Shown: positions 36,187 through 44,606, numbered from the stretch's first letter. The stretch is 64,000 nt of DNA from Bacteroidales bacterium UBA6431 (GCA_002439095.1 DJOT01000007.1:1-64000), one strand, 5' to 3'. Translations and numbers: made by a program. The notes: a model not told the origin generated them from the letters alone.

Positions 36187-37115
36187 TCCGGATCAACATA
36201 CTGATCACCTGGAATCCAGTTTTCGGTGGTCAAAACACCGGCGCCGAATATCCCGATGCCCCCATGGACATTTGAGTATAAATTGTCTCGGGCAAAGACA
36301 GAAGTCAAATCTGAAGTATTGGCAGCCGAAAGCGCCTGCTTGAGATAGATGTCATAATCTTGGCTGAAAGAGGAGAAACGCACCTGCCATCCCCTCGGCC
36401 ATTCGGATTCATCTCCCAGACCGTTCTCAACCAGAAAATCCCCAGACACATAAAACCACCGGTCTGAAGACACACTTGGGATACGGAGGAAACGCCTGTG
36501 CAGAGATCTTCCATACAGACTCCCGTACTCAGCAGTATATGCGTGGTCACTCGCATGATAAACAATTTCCGGAGTATAACAATCTCCAGTAAGATTAAAA
36601 ACATCAACATCGGGATAGTCAGTACAAATCCGCTCCACATACATATCGCCCCCATCAGAACCACGATCAAGTATTCCGTATATCCACACAGGCATATCGG
36701 TATTCAAGACACGATAGGTCACTACAGACCACCCAATAGCAATGGATGATGACCATAGCGGTGGAAACAGATACTCCACCTTTGTCTCCACAACAACCCG
36801 TTCCGGCATCGTCTGCTCCGCCCAGACCAGTTCGTACCCCGGGACTTCCACCTCAAGCCGGTAGTTATGCTCAGGCTCAGCCGCATAGTCAAGAACCCAG
36901 ATTCCGTCGTTGCGATGGCGGAACTCCCCTGCAGGATAATTGTTCGTGAGATCGATCAGCCGCGCCGACGCCTCTGTCAACTCCGGAGCTTCTGCAAGAG
37001 ACGCTCCCTTGGTGAATGAGAGCCACAACTCCTGCGGACTGCTGTCCGTCAGCACGCATTCCACCACCACCTTCGGCCTCTCCCCCGCATCCAGCACCAC
37101 ATCCCGCACGCAGCC
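35971..37115. repeat. Near-identical 5' coding blocks of DUF4249 copies A and B
   Basis: Bases 35971-36121 (copy A) and 36964-37115 (copy B) align without gaps and differ at only scattered positions; both encode the VVVECxLTDSxPQELxLSFTKGA region. A third block lies in copy C (39412-39563). B and C extend the match upstream, from about 36810 and 39257. The rest of the genes is much more diverged. Confidence 0.75.
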
Positions 37116-37163
37116 GGTGAGGGCGAGCAGAACCAGAAAAGTCCAACTATTGTTCTTCTTCAT
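36183..37163 (-). CDS. DUF4249 lipoprotein, copy B
   Basis: 326 residues with a lipoprotein signal (MKKNNSWTFLVLLALTGC) and the same VRDVVLDAGERPKVVVECVLTDSSPQEL start as copies A and C. It is closest to copy C: NNYPAGEFRHRNDGIWVLDYAAEPEHNYRLEVEVPGYELVWAEQ is almost shared, as is VFARDNLYSNVHGGIGIFGA near the end. The middle (residues about 125-200) is variable. The start lies inside the end of the NCHSYAW lipoprotein gene, with a 17-base overlap. The role is as for copy A. Confidence 0.85.
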   Translation of the reverse strand: MKKNNSWTFLVLLALTGCVRDVVLDAGERPKVVVECVLTDSSPQELWLSFTKGASLAEAPELTEASARLIDLTNNYPAGEFRHRNDGIWVLDYAAEPEHNYRLEVEVPGYELVWAEQTMPERVVVETKVEYLFPPLWSSSIAIGWSVVTYRVLNTDMPVWIYGILDRGSDGGDMYVERICTDYPDVDVFNLTGDCYTPEIVYHASDHAYTAEYGSLYGRSLHRRFLRIPSVSSDRWFYVSGDFLVENGLGDESEWPRGWQVRFSSFSQDYDIYLKQALSAANTSDLTSVFARDNLYSNVHGGIGIFGAGVLTTENWIPGDQYVDPE

Positions 37164-38604
37164 ATTTAGAAATTTCTACGTTTGATGATAAATCCCCGAC
37201 ACATACGACATTGAATTGGCCTCTATCGAATTCTTGATCTCCATAATAGGCCACGACCTTGATTTTATATAAACCATATTGATATGGAACTAGCCTATAG
37301 GTGTATTCATTTACTTTGGTCCAAGTACATGTCCCGGGTGTCTCGGACAAATTGTCCATATATGCCACCTCCCAGTGATAAGTTAATGTTAGGTAGGTAG
37401 GACGTACTAAATACTCGTGAGGAGTGTTTGGTGCAATCCTAATATCTCCGGAAAAATTTATTCTCACACGCCTGAAAAAATTAAGACTTGAATTAACGTA
37501 AGGACAATCATCATAATCGTGTTCCATCAAAGGTGCCGAACCCCATTTAGAAAGGTACTTTCCAGATGAAAGTATATTTGCAGAATGATCGCCTTCTGAA
37601 TAATATGCCTTGGCCGCTTCAGACGCAGGACAACTAACATACAAGTCACTCGTCCAGTACTTAGATAACTGGAACTCGTTTCCGTACTCCGCATTTATCC
37701 AAATCTTGTTATCTGTTGAACTATTATGCCACGCATAGCTATGGCAATTGTATCTTGCTGATGCCGGGCCTCTCATTATCGCATTCGGATATTGAGTGCA
37801 ATATTCATTATTAAGATACTCAATTTCTTGCGAACTTAGTTCAGCACGTGCTATTCCAATAATCGGCTTGCCAAAATATGTGTATACTATTTGGCACCCA
37901 ACAAACTCTACCCCGTTCACGGATGTGACTATCTGGAGATTCTCTTGGCTGTCAATACCGAATAGAGGCCTAAGAGAGTTTGCGCTATACGTCAGTGTGT
38001 CCGCAGAACGGAGTTCCAGTTTTTTGCGCACAGCCTCCCTCAATGCAGTCTTGTTTGCTCCGGACGACAAGCCTGCTACAAGTCCGGAGCCGAGGAAATA
38101 CTCCAGAAACATCCCGTCTGTATAAGACAATGTCTCATCATCTTCTGCTGCGTTGATCCTTCTTGAATCAAGTGTCATGCTTGATGTACTGAACGCTTTA
38201 ATCAGTTCTTCCGCCGCGTCAGAGCGGGATGCCAATTCCCGGTGAAGACCGCTGTTCTCATACACGAGACGGATGGCCTCTTGAGGGTCGTTATACGCAA
38301 ATACCAGATAGTTGAGAGGATAATGCAGAATAGATCTCACAAGAGCACTCGTCGTCATCATCTTGAGCTGCGCTTCCGGTACATCGCACGCTTTAAAGCG
38401 TTCTTCTATGCCACGGATCCCGGTCCACGCAGAGAAATCAGTCTGGGAGACAAATGTAAGCGGAGCGTCCACCTGAACGGTAGCGACCAAATCAGCTGAC
38501 GACTGCGCATCAGCGCAAGAATTGCCGAGGCCTTGTACGGCAAGCCTGTCCTGACAACCGAAAATCAGCGGCAGGAGAAGCAAAAGTGAATAATTCTTTC
38601 TCAT
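37147..38604 (-). CDS. Lipoprotein with NCHSYAW motif (possible cysteine-peptidase fold)
   Basis: 485 residues with a lipoprotein signal (MRKNYSLLLLLPLIFGC). Residues 284-293 read RYNCHSYAWH (Cys287), followed by GDHSANI (His340) and SKWGSAPLMEHDYDDCPYV. Cys-then-His in this order recalls papain-like or NlpC/P60/CHAP-type folds, though no named family is certain. A C-terminal Ig-like beta domain is likely (residues about 400-475, YLTLTYHWEVAYMDN...YGLYKIKVVAYYGD). The N-terminal 200 residues are helical and unrecognised. It lies between two DUF4249 genes of a TonB-receptor operon, so surface exposure is probable. Peptidase activity is only inferred. Confidence 0.75.
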   Translation of the reverse strand: MRKNYSLLLLLPLIFGCQDRLAVQGLGNSCADAQSSADLVATVQVDAPLTFVSQTDFSAWTGIRGIEERFKACDVPEAQLKMMTTSALVRSILHYPLNYLVFAYNDPQEAIRLVYENSGLHRELASRSDAAEELIKAFSTSSMTLDSRRINAAEDDETLSYTDGMFLEYFLGSGLVAGLSSGANKTALREAVRKKLELRSADTLTYSANSLRPLFGIDSQENLQIVTSVNGVEFVGCQIVYTYFGKPIIGIARAELSSQEIEYLNNEYCTQYPNAIMRGPASARYNCHSYAWHNSSTDNKIWINAEYGNEFQLSKYWTSDLYVSCPASEAAKAYYSEGDHSANILSSGKYLSKWGSAPLMEHDYDDCPYVNSSLNFFRRVRINFSGDIRIAPNTPHEYLVRPTYLTLTYHWEVAYMDNLSETPGTCTWTKVNEYTYRLVPYQYGLYKIKVVAYYGDQEFDRGQFNVVCVGDLSSNVEISKYEEEQ

Positions 38605-38615
38605 GTCAGTGTTAT

Positions 38616-39638
38616 TTAATGTTTGTTATATAGTTCAACGTATTGATAACCACTAAGCCATTTTTCTGTAGTCGAAGTACAAGCACCAAGTATCCCGATG
38701 CCACCATGGATATTTGAATAAAAATTGTCCCGCACAAAAATCGATGACAAGTCCGTAGTAATACCAGCATTAACAGTCACAATGGCTTGCTTCAGGTAGC
38801 GGTCATAGTCGGGACTGAAAGATGAGAAACACACTTGCCATCTTCTCGGCCATACCGATTCATCTTCTTCGTAATCATTGTTGACCTCAAAATCACCAGC
38901 CACAAAAAAACTCTGTCCTAAGTATATGCTTGGAATACGAAGGAAACGCCTATGGAGCAATTCTCCATATAGACTGCCGTACGTGGCAGCATATGCAGAG
39001 CCAAACCAATGAACAATTTCTGGAGCATAACTTTCTCCTGTAAGATTAAAAGCATCAACATCTGGGTAATCTGTGCAAATCCGCTCTACATACATTTCGT
39101 CCTTATCTGGACCGTAATCAAGTATTCCGTATATCCACACAGGAGCATCGGCATTCAAGACCCGATAGCTTGTGAACGGATAACCATAAGACGATGAAGA
39201 CCACGGCGTGGTCGGTATTTTATCTTCCTTCACCTCCACTGTTATCTGCTCCGGCATTTTCTGCTCCGCCCAGACCAGCTCGTACCCCGGGACTTCCACC
39301 TCAAGCCGATAGTTATGCTCAGGCTCAGCCGCGTAATCAAGAACCCAGATTCCGTCATACCTGCGGCGAAACTCCCCCACCGGATAATTGTTCGTGAGAT
39401 CGATCAGCCGCGCCGTCGCCTCTGTCAGCTCCGGCGCTTCTGCAAGAGACGCCCCCTTGGTGAACGAAAGCCGCAACTCCTGCGGAGCGCTGTCCGTCAG
39501 CAAGCATTCCACCACCACCTTCGGCTGCTCCCCCACATCCAACACCACATCCCGCACACAGCCGGCGAGGATTAAGCACAAAACACCCGAGCAGCCCAGA
39601 GAGAGCGGCAAGAACAAAAAAGAATAAATTTTTCTCAT
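38616..39638 (-). CDS. DUF4249 lipoprotein, copy C (first gene of the operon)
   Basis: 340 residues. The signal region is long and holds two possible lipid-anchor cysteines (LSLGC and LILAGC). It then has VRDVVLDVGEQPKVVVECLLTDSAPQELRLSFTKGA and the same N-terminal block as copies A and B. The end has IFVRDNFYSNIHGGIGILGA. It starts the five-gene minus-strand operon and is followed after 11 bases by the NCHSYAW lipoprotein. The ligand of the system is unknown; repeated copies suggest several binding proteins sharing one receptor. Confidence 0.85.
   Translation of the reverse strand: MRKIYSFLFLPLSLGCSGVLCLILAGCVRDVVLDVGEQPKVVVECLLTDSAPQELRLSFTKGASLAEAPELTEATARLIDLTNNYPVGEFRRRYDGIWVLDYAAEPEHNYRLEVEVPGYELVWAEQKMPEQITVEVKEDKIPTTPWSSSSYGYPFTSYRVLNADAPVWIYGILDYGPDKDEMYVERICTDYPDVDAFNLTGESYAPEIVHWFGSAYAATYGSLYGELLHRRFLRIPSIYLGQSFFVAGDFEVNNDYEEDESVWPRRWQVCFSSFSPDYDRYLKQAIVTVNAGITTDLSSIFVRDNFYSNIHGGIGILGACTSTTEKWLSGYQYVELYNKH
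39257..39563. repeat. DUF4249 5' block, copy C
   Basis: This block matches 36810-37115 in copy B closely over about 305 bases, and the last 150 bases also match copy A (35971-36121). It supports recent duplication or gene conversion among the three paralogs. Confidence 0.75.
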
Positions 39639-39685
39639 TTCAAAAACTTTAGGCGTTAATGTAATCGTCCAATGGTTAGGATGGC

Positions 39686-39716
39686 AAAATTTATTGGTCG
39701 CCTTAAAGATAACAAT
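39686..39716 (-). promoter_or_regulatory. Promoter of the DUF4249/TonB operon
   Basis: On the minus strand ATTG (39716-39713), a 19-bp spacer, then TAAATTTT (39693-39686) followed by G approximates the TTTG / TAnnTTTG consensus. It lies about 47 bases before the start of copy C. A second, weaker candidate, TATCTTTA, lies at 39711-39704. Confidence 0.45.
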
Positions 39717-39881
39717 AGTTTTTCATAATAACAATGGCTTTATATAATCTCTTAACAATTAATTCATTGCCGTTGACACCTTATTCATTATTCTCATTTC
39801 TACTGATTTTTTACTGCCGTCTGCCACAAAAAAATCAGCGCAACCTTAAGAACCACTTATCGCTTCAGCAACCATATTCAC

Positions 39882-39929
39882 CAAAAATCGGCCAACTGTC
39901 GCATCAAAAATCGGCCAACTGTCGCATCA
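39882..39929 (+). repeat. Perfect tandem 23-bp repeat (candidate operators)
   Basis: Two identical 23-bp units occupy 39883-39905 and 39906-39928, each with the core CGGCCAACTGTCGC. The GCCAA cores end 73 and 50 bp before the -7 box of the downstream AAA gene. This is the same period, and within one base the same offset, as the repeats of the paralog at 8905 (72 and 49 bp). Confidence 0.8.
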
Positions 39930-39945
39930 CTCAGATATAACGCAC

Positions 39946-39976
39946 TTGTTTTTAATACAATAAATACTTATTTTTG
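39946..39976 (+). promoter_or_regulatory. Promoter of AAA/DUF4143 paralog 2
   Basis: TTG at 39946-39948, a 20-bp spacer, then TATTTTTG at 39969-39976, an exact TAnnTTTG. It lies 16 bases before the GTG start at 39993 and just downstream of the tandem 23-bp repeat. Confidence 0.65.
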
Positions 39977-39992
39977 TCGAAAATTTTTCGCC

Positions 39993-41306
39993 GTGAACAA
40001 CTATAAAAAGAGAGTAGCAGATCGGCTGCTTACTTATAAACTTGAGTCTTCCGGAGCCGTTCTTATCGAGGGGCCAAAGTACTGCGGAAAAACGACCTTG
40101 GCATCACAACAAGCCGGCAGTATACTGTCCATGGCTGATACGGACACACTTGGCCAGAATCTTGCTCTGGCCAGGACAAATATTTCAAGACTTCTTGCAG
40201 GCAAAACACCCAGACTCATTGACGAGTGGCAAATTGCGCCTCAATTCTGGGATGCTGTCAGGAGCGAAGTGGACAAACGCAACGAAGATGGTCAGTTCAT
40301 GCTTACAGGCTCAGCCGTTCCACCGAGACCGAAAAAGGATGAAAAAGGGAATATTATTGAGGAAGAGAACATACATCACACCGGAACCGGGCGTATTTCG
40401 CGACTTAAATTGCGTACAATGTCATTGTGGGAGTCCGAAGATTCCACAGGAGATGTAAGTTTGGGAGATTTATTTTCCAACTCGGACACACTAGAGGGCA
40501 AAAGCAATATCGACTTGAGCAGGCTTGCATATCTCACATGCCGTGGAGGATGGCCAAAAGCGGTTTTGAAGAAAAGCGAAAGAGCCGCATTGGCCCAGGC
40601 ATTTGACTATTATGATTCCGTCGTAAGCAATGATATCAAAAGGGTCGATGATACAGAAAGAGATGAAGAACTGACAAAGAGAATCATGCGCTCGTACGCC
40701 CGTAATCAAGGGACTCAAGCCACTGCCGGAACCATTCTTTCCGACATCAAGAACAATGGCGACAAGCAGATGTCCGACAGTACCGTATACAACTATATCA
40801 AGGCATTGAAAGAAATCTTCGTAATTGAGGATTCCATCGCCTGGATTCCGAACTTGAGGAGCAAGACAGCCATAAGAACTTCAGATACAAGGTATTTCAT
40901 TGACCCGTCTATAGCGACGGCTGCTTTAGGTCTTGGACCGGAAGATCTGATCAACGATATGGAGACATTCGGATTGATTTTCGAGACGTTAGCGGTAAGG
41001 GATCTTCGAGTATACGCAGATGCTCTTGACGGTAAGGTCTATCACTATCGGGACAAGAACAATCTCGAATGCGACGCTGTGATTCACCGGCGGAACGGCT
41101 CGTATGGGCTGGTGGAGGTAAAGATCGGCGGTTCGACTCCTATTAGCGAAGGCGCTGAAAGTCTTAAGGAATTGTCCGCAAAAATAGATCAATCCAGAAT
41201 GAAAGCCCCTTCATTCCTGATGGTCCTGACTGGCATCGGAGATTTCGCCTATAAGCGTCCGGAAGACGGAGTCTTCGTTGTCCCGATAGGTTGCCTAAGA
41301 CCTTGA
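39993..41306 (+). CDS. AAA (AAA_14) / DUF4143 ATPase, paralog 2
   Basis: 437 residues, starting with GTG (MNNYKKRVADRLL). Walker A GPKYCGKTT is at 27-35, Walker B-like RLIDEWQ follows, then FMLTGSAVPPRPKK. The C-terminal part has LECDAVIHRRNGSYGLVEVKIGG (D...ExK pattern). It is a close paralog of the 7622-8905 product along its whole length, ending PEDGVFVVPIGCLRP. The promoter and phased repeats also resemble those of the paralog. It is followed after 77 bases by a second, more distant AAA/DUF4143 gene with its own promoter. The role is unknown. Confidence 0.85.
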   Translation: MNNYKKRVADRLLTYKLESSGAVLIEGPKYCGKTTLASQQAGSILSMADTDTLGQNLALARTNISRLLAGKTPRLIDEWQIAPQFWDAVRSEVDKRNEDGQFMLTGSAVPPRPKKDEKGNIIEEENIHHTGTGRISRLKLRTMSLWESEDSTGDVSLGDLFSNSDTLEGKSNIDLSRLAYLTCRGGWPKAVLKKSERAALAQAFDYYDSVVSNDIKRVDDTERDEELTKRIMRSYARNQGTQATAGTILSDIKNNGDKQMSDSTVYNYIKALKEIFVIEDSIAWIPNLRSKTAIRTSDTRYFIDPSIATAALGLGPEDLINDMETFGLIFETLAVRDLRVYADALDGKVYHYRDKNNLECDAVIHRRNGSYGLVEVKIGGSTPISEGAESLKELSAKIDQSRMKAPSFLMVLTGIGDFAYKRPEDGVFVVPIGCLRP

Positions 41307-41310
41307 CAAC

Positions 41311-41343
41311 TTTTTGAATTCTTAAAATTAATCGATATCTTCG
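41311..41343 (+). promoter_or_regulatory. Promoter of the third AAA/DUF4143 gene
   Basis: TTTTTG at 41311-41316, a 19-bp spacer, then TATCTTCG at 41336-41343 (one mismatch to TAnnTTTG). It lies 40 bases before the ATG at 41384. There are no GCCAA repeats here, unlike at the other two ATPase genes. Confidence 0.5.
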
Positions 41344-41383
41344 TGCTGAAAATATGTGCATAGTAACAAAAATTTAGTACGAC

Positions 41384-42637
41384 ATGCTTTTTTCAAGACA
41401 ATACTATCTTAATCAACTTATATCAGCTGAAGGGAACGGGATGATCAAAGTCATTACCGGCATCCGTCGTTGCGGGAAGTCTTTCCTACTCTTCAGACTT
41501 TTTCGCAACTATCTGCTTGAAAAAGGTGTCCATGCAGATCACATCATCCCCATTAACCTTGAAGACAGAAGGAACAAAAATTTCCGAGATCCAGATGCTC
41601 TGCTGAACCATATTGACAGCCTGATGAAGGATGAGGGGAAATACTACATTTTGCTTGATGAGGTTCAGCTTGTAAGGGAGTTCGAGGATGTACTCAACTC
41701 GTATCTGAACGTCCCCAACGCTGAAGTTTACGTCACCGGGTCAAATGCAAAGTTCCTGTCCAAAGATGTAATCACAGAATTCCGTGGACGCGGCTGGGAG
41801 ATCCGCATACACCCACTCAGTTTCGCGGAATACTATGAAGTAGCAGGTGGTGAAAAGGCAGAAGCGTTCGAACAGTACTATATCTATGGCGGACTTCCCG
41901 TTGTGGCCGGGCTGGAGAAAGCGGAAGACAGGCAGAATTATCTCCGTGAAATTTATGATACCGTTTATTTGAAGGATGTCATTGACCGGAATAATCTGAA
42001 GAATGAAGAGGGATTGCGCGAGATCATCCGTGTCCTCGCATCCGGGATAGGTTCAAGCACCAACGTGTCCAGAATGTCAAACACCTTCAAGTCCATTGAA
42101 GGGAAAGACATTGCAGGTACGACCATTTCGCGATACATTGAATGCCTGCAGGATGCTTTTTTCATAAACGAAGCGCTTCGTTACGATGTCAAAGGCCGCA
42201 GACATATAGGAACCGAGACAAAGTACTACTTTGAGGATATGGGCATAAGGAATGTCATTGTAGGATTTCGACAGAATGAGCCCACCCATGCTGTGGAGAA
42301 TGTCATTTATAACGAACTCCGGAGAAGAGGGTTTACCGTCGATGTCGGAGTTGTGGAGGTTTTCCGTACCGATGAAAAAGGGAAGCGGCAAAGACACAAA
42401 CTGGAGATTGACTTTGTCGTGAATAAACATGACGAAAGGCTCTACATCCAGTCAGCATACGCAATGCCTGACAAGGCAAAAATGGATCAGGAGCAAGATT
42501 CGCTTCTCCACATTCCAGATGGATTCCGCAAAATCATCATCGCAGCTGACCGCTACAGCTCCGGGTACAATGAAGAAGGAATCCTGATACTCAGCTTATA
42601 TGACTTCCTGCTTGGCAAAGTGGATATTTGGAAATAA
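41384..42637 (+). CDS. AAA (AAA_14) / DUF4143 ATPase, distant subfamily
   Basis: 417 residues. Walker A is GIRRCGKS at 26-33 and Walker B is YYILLDEVQLV at about 85-95, followed by VYVTGSNAKFLSKDV. The C-terminal DUF4143 region contains YYFEDMGIRNVIVGFRQNEPTHAVENVIYNELRRRGF and LEIDFVV, a weaker nuclease-like pattern than in the other two. This is the common stand-alone Bacteroidota form, distinct from the 8905/39993 pair. Its end lies 42 bases from the stop of the truncated GH51, facing it. Confidence 0.88.
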   Translation: MLFSRQYYLNQLISAEGNGMIKVITGIRRCGKSFLLFRLFRNYLLEKGVHADHIIPINLEDRRNKNFRDPDALLNHIDSLMKDEGKYYILLDEVQLVREFEDVLNSYLNVPNAEVYVTGSNAKFLSKDVITEFRGRGWEIRIHPLSFAEYYEVAGGEKAEAFEQYYIYGGLPVVAGLEKAEDRQNYLREIYDTVYLKDVIDRNNLKNEEGLREIIRVLASGIGSSTNVSRMSNTFKSIEGKDIAGTTISRYIECLQDAFFINEALRYDVKGRRHIGTETKYYFEDMGIRNVIVGFRQNEPTHAVENVIYNELRRRGFTVDVGVVEVFRTDEKGKRQRHKLEIDFVVNKHDERLYIQSAYAMPDKAKMDQEQDSLLHIPDGFRKIIIAADRYSSGYNEEGILILSLYDFLLGKVDIWK

Positions 42638-42679
42638 TCAATACCCCGGAAAAATCTTTGCAAATCATAAAATCAAAAC

Positions 42680-43027
42680 TTAAATCTGCACAAAAGAGCA
42701 GGCTTGATAGGTTTTAGGCTGTTCATATCTGGTCGGTGAATGAAGAACCTCTTCGTCATCAGCAAACCACCCGTCAAAATATCCGTCGCGTGGAGGAATG
42801 CCCGGGAAATGTTCCGTCTCAAAGGAGCGTTCAAAGATGAGTTCCTGCCACACGCCGTTATTGGCAGAGAAATAAATGTGCTCAAAAAGTTGACCATACA
42901 GAAGAGGATCAATCTTTCCTGTCACTTTGGTGGAATTAATCTCAAGTTTCACGCCCTCCCTCTCCTGCGCTCCTGCGAAAAGTGGCAGGAGCACGAAAGG
43001 GAGCAAGATCAAATATGATTTACGCAT
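42680..43027 (-). pseudogene. Truncated GH51 alpha-L-arabinofuranosidase (N-terminal remnant)
   Basis: 115 residues: a signal peptide (MRKSYLILLPFVLLPLFAGAQ), then VKLEINSTKVTGKIDPLLYGQLFEHIYFSANNGVWQELIFERSFE, a typical N-terminus of GH51 arabinofuranosidases, which normally exceed 500 residues. Similarity appears to stop after SPTRYEQP, near base 42719; the last 12 or so residues read into AT-rich DNA and hit a stop. The catalytic domain is gone, so no activity is expected. It is the last gene of the arabinoxylan locus, 4 bases after a GH43 gene. The loss is probably due to a deletion or to arrival of the neighbouring AAA genes. Confidence 0.8.
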
Positions 43028-43031
43028 AAAT

Positions 43032-44606
43032 TCAATTTAAAACCCGCTGGTGGAAGAAATCAAAGTCGGCATAGCCGCCCTCGGCTGAAGTCGGATAGCA
43101 ATATAGCGCCGTCCGGTAGCCGGTGAAAAGATCGAGAGTATAGAGCATCTTCAATGTGAAGCCGCAGTCGCTCCAGTTCTTACCATCCTCTGACCAGCAG
43201 GCCGTCACCGTATCCGCCTCCTCCCCTTCGGCAGGAGTAAAGACATAGTTCAGACGGAGCCACAGCGTGTCCCCTTCGAGTTCGTGCCGGTATACTTCCT
43301 CGTCCTTGGCTTCACGGCCACTGTGGCGAAGCACAACCGACTTGGAACCGTCAGAGGCCACCTCGGCCCCCACTGCGATATTGTTGCTCTGGAACGCACA
43401 GATACCCGCCCTGTCACCAGGCTTGAGAGCGGAGATGTCGAGCTTGACTTCCGCCACGCTCTTCGGCCCGACTGTCCTCTGCGTCAAGGTGTTGCGCGCA
43501 GTCATTATGCCATCGGCAAGGATACCGGCATGAAGCCGCATCCAGCCTGGACGCTCAGAGAGAGACCACAAGCTGTCAGCCGGCTTATGGTTCCACTGCC
43601 AAACAAGAGCAAGTTCCCGAGAGTCGAACTCATCCGAATCCCAGACATAATCCTCTCCGGACGCAGGGAGATTGACACGCACGGTCTTCATCGGCACGCC
43701 GCCGTCCCCCATAATCGGCCAGCCGTCAACCCACTCCACAGGCTGAATGGTCGGGATACGTCCGACCGCCCCGTGATCCTGGAACATTATCGCATACCAG
43801 TCACCGGCCGGAGTATCCACTATCGCACCCTGGGCGACTCCGTCAGGACGGGAATCGAACGCCCCCTGCAGGACCACCTTGCTCTCATACGGCCCGAGAA
43901 GACTGCGGCTGCGCCAGCATGTCTCGGTGCGTACACCTCCCGCAGGCCAGTCAATCTCCAGAACATAGTACCAGTCACCGATATGGTAGATGTGCGCGCC
44001 TTCGGCCCGGAGCATGTAACCTTTTCGCGGAGCACTTATTATGACAGTGTCCACCCCGCCCTTCTTAAGGGCGGAGCCGTCAGACTCAAGTTCAGTGAGA
44101 CGGAGATCCCCGTTGCCCCAAAGGGAATAGAGCCTTCCGTCCTCAAAGAGCATCGTGGCATCGTGCATCGGGAAATCAATCACCGAACGCGTCCACTTGC
44201 CTTTTTCTATATCGTCCGTACGGTAGACATAGGTCTTGCGCTGGTCGTTGGCAATGAAGAGCGCATAATACAGCCCATCATGATACCGGAGCGATGTGGC
44301 CCACTGGCCCTTCCCGTAGGCATTCGCCCCGTCCCGGAGATTATAGACATCATCATCTTCAAGGCAGTCATAGACATAGTTGACTATCCGCCAGTGCACA
44401 AGGTCTTTGGAATGCATGATCGGCGCCCCTGGACAAAAATACATGGTAGTGCTGACCATATAGTAGTCCTCGCCGACGCGAATTACGTCATTGTCAGGGA
44501 TGTCCGTGTAAGTCAGAGGATTGACAGCATCCTGCCACTTCGGGCCGCCGCAACTGGCGGCAAGCAAGAGGGCCACGAAGACCCCAATAAATTTACTTTG
44601 TCGCAT
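43032..44606 (-). CDS. GH43 glycoside hydrolase (subfamily 12-like), lipoprotein
   Basis: 524 residues with a lipoprotein signal ending at Cys19 (LLLAASC). The five-bladed propeller shows the base Asp in YTDIPDNDVIRVGEDYYMVSTTMYFCPGAPI, the pKa-setting Asp in FPMHDATMLF and the acid Glu in LRAEGAHIYHI. A C-terminal beta-sandwich (about 330-520) follows, as in two-domain xylosidases and arabinofuranosidases. Likely it cleaves xylose or arabinose from arabinoxylan oligosaccharides. Its start overlaps the upstream GH43 gene by 14 bases. The subfamily is assigned from memory of the NPLTYTDIPDNDVIR start. Confidence 0.88.
   Translation of the reverse strand: MRQSKFIGVFVALLLAASCGGPKWQDAVNPLTYTDIPDNDVIRVGEDYYMVSTTMYFCPGAPIMHSKDLVHWRIVNYVYDCLEDDDVYNLRDGANAYGKGQWATSLRYHDGLYYALFIANDQRKTYVYRTDDIEKGKWTRSVIDFPMHDATMLFEDGRLYSLWGNGDLRLTELESDGSALKKGGVDTVIISAPRKGYMLRAEGAHIYHIGDWYYVLEIDWPAGGVRTETCWRSRSLLGPYESKVVLQGAFDSRPDGVAQGAIVDTPAGDWYAIMFQDHGAVGRIPTIQPVEWVDGWPIMGDGGVPMKTVRVNLPASGEDYVWDSDEFDSRELALVWQWNHKPADSLWSLSERPGWMRLHAGILADGIMTARNTLTQRTVGPKSVAEVKLDISALKPGDRAGICAFQSNNIAVGAEVASDGSKSVVLRHSGREAKDEEVYRHELEGDTLWLRLNYVFTPAEGEEADTVTACWSEDGKNWSDCGFTLKMLYTLDLFTGYRTALYCYPTSAEGGYADFDFFHQRVLN

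Larger units (their letters stand above)
39639..39992. other. AT-rich divergent intergenic region
   Basis: This 354-bp gene-free stretch lies between the DUF4249 operon (minus) and the second AAA ATPase (plus). It holds the promoter of the DUF4249 operon near 39700, the tandem 23-bp repeat at 39882-39929 and the ATPase promoter at 39946-39976. An open frame of 68 codons at 39734-39940 runs through the repeat, has low-complexity content and is not considered a gene. Between 39740 and 39880 I see nothing specific. Confidence 0.6.

Noticed and set aside
39882..39929. CRISPR-like repeats
   Set aside because: The two 23-bp units are directly adjacent with no spacers and there are no cas genes; they fit promoter-linked operator sites better.
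39734..39940. 68-codon frame in the intergenic region
   Set aside because: It runs through the tandem 23-bp repeat, is low in complexity and has no ribosome site.
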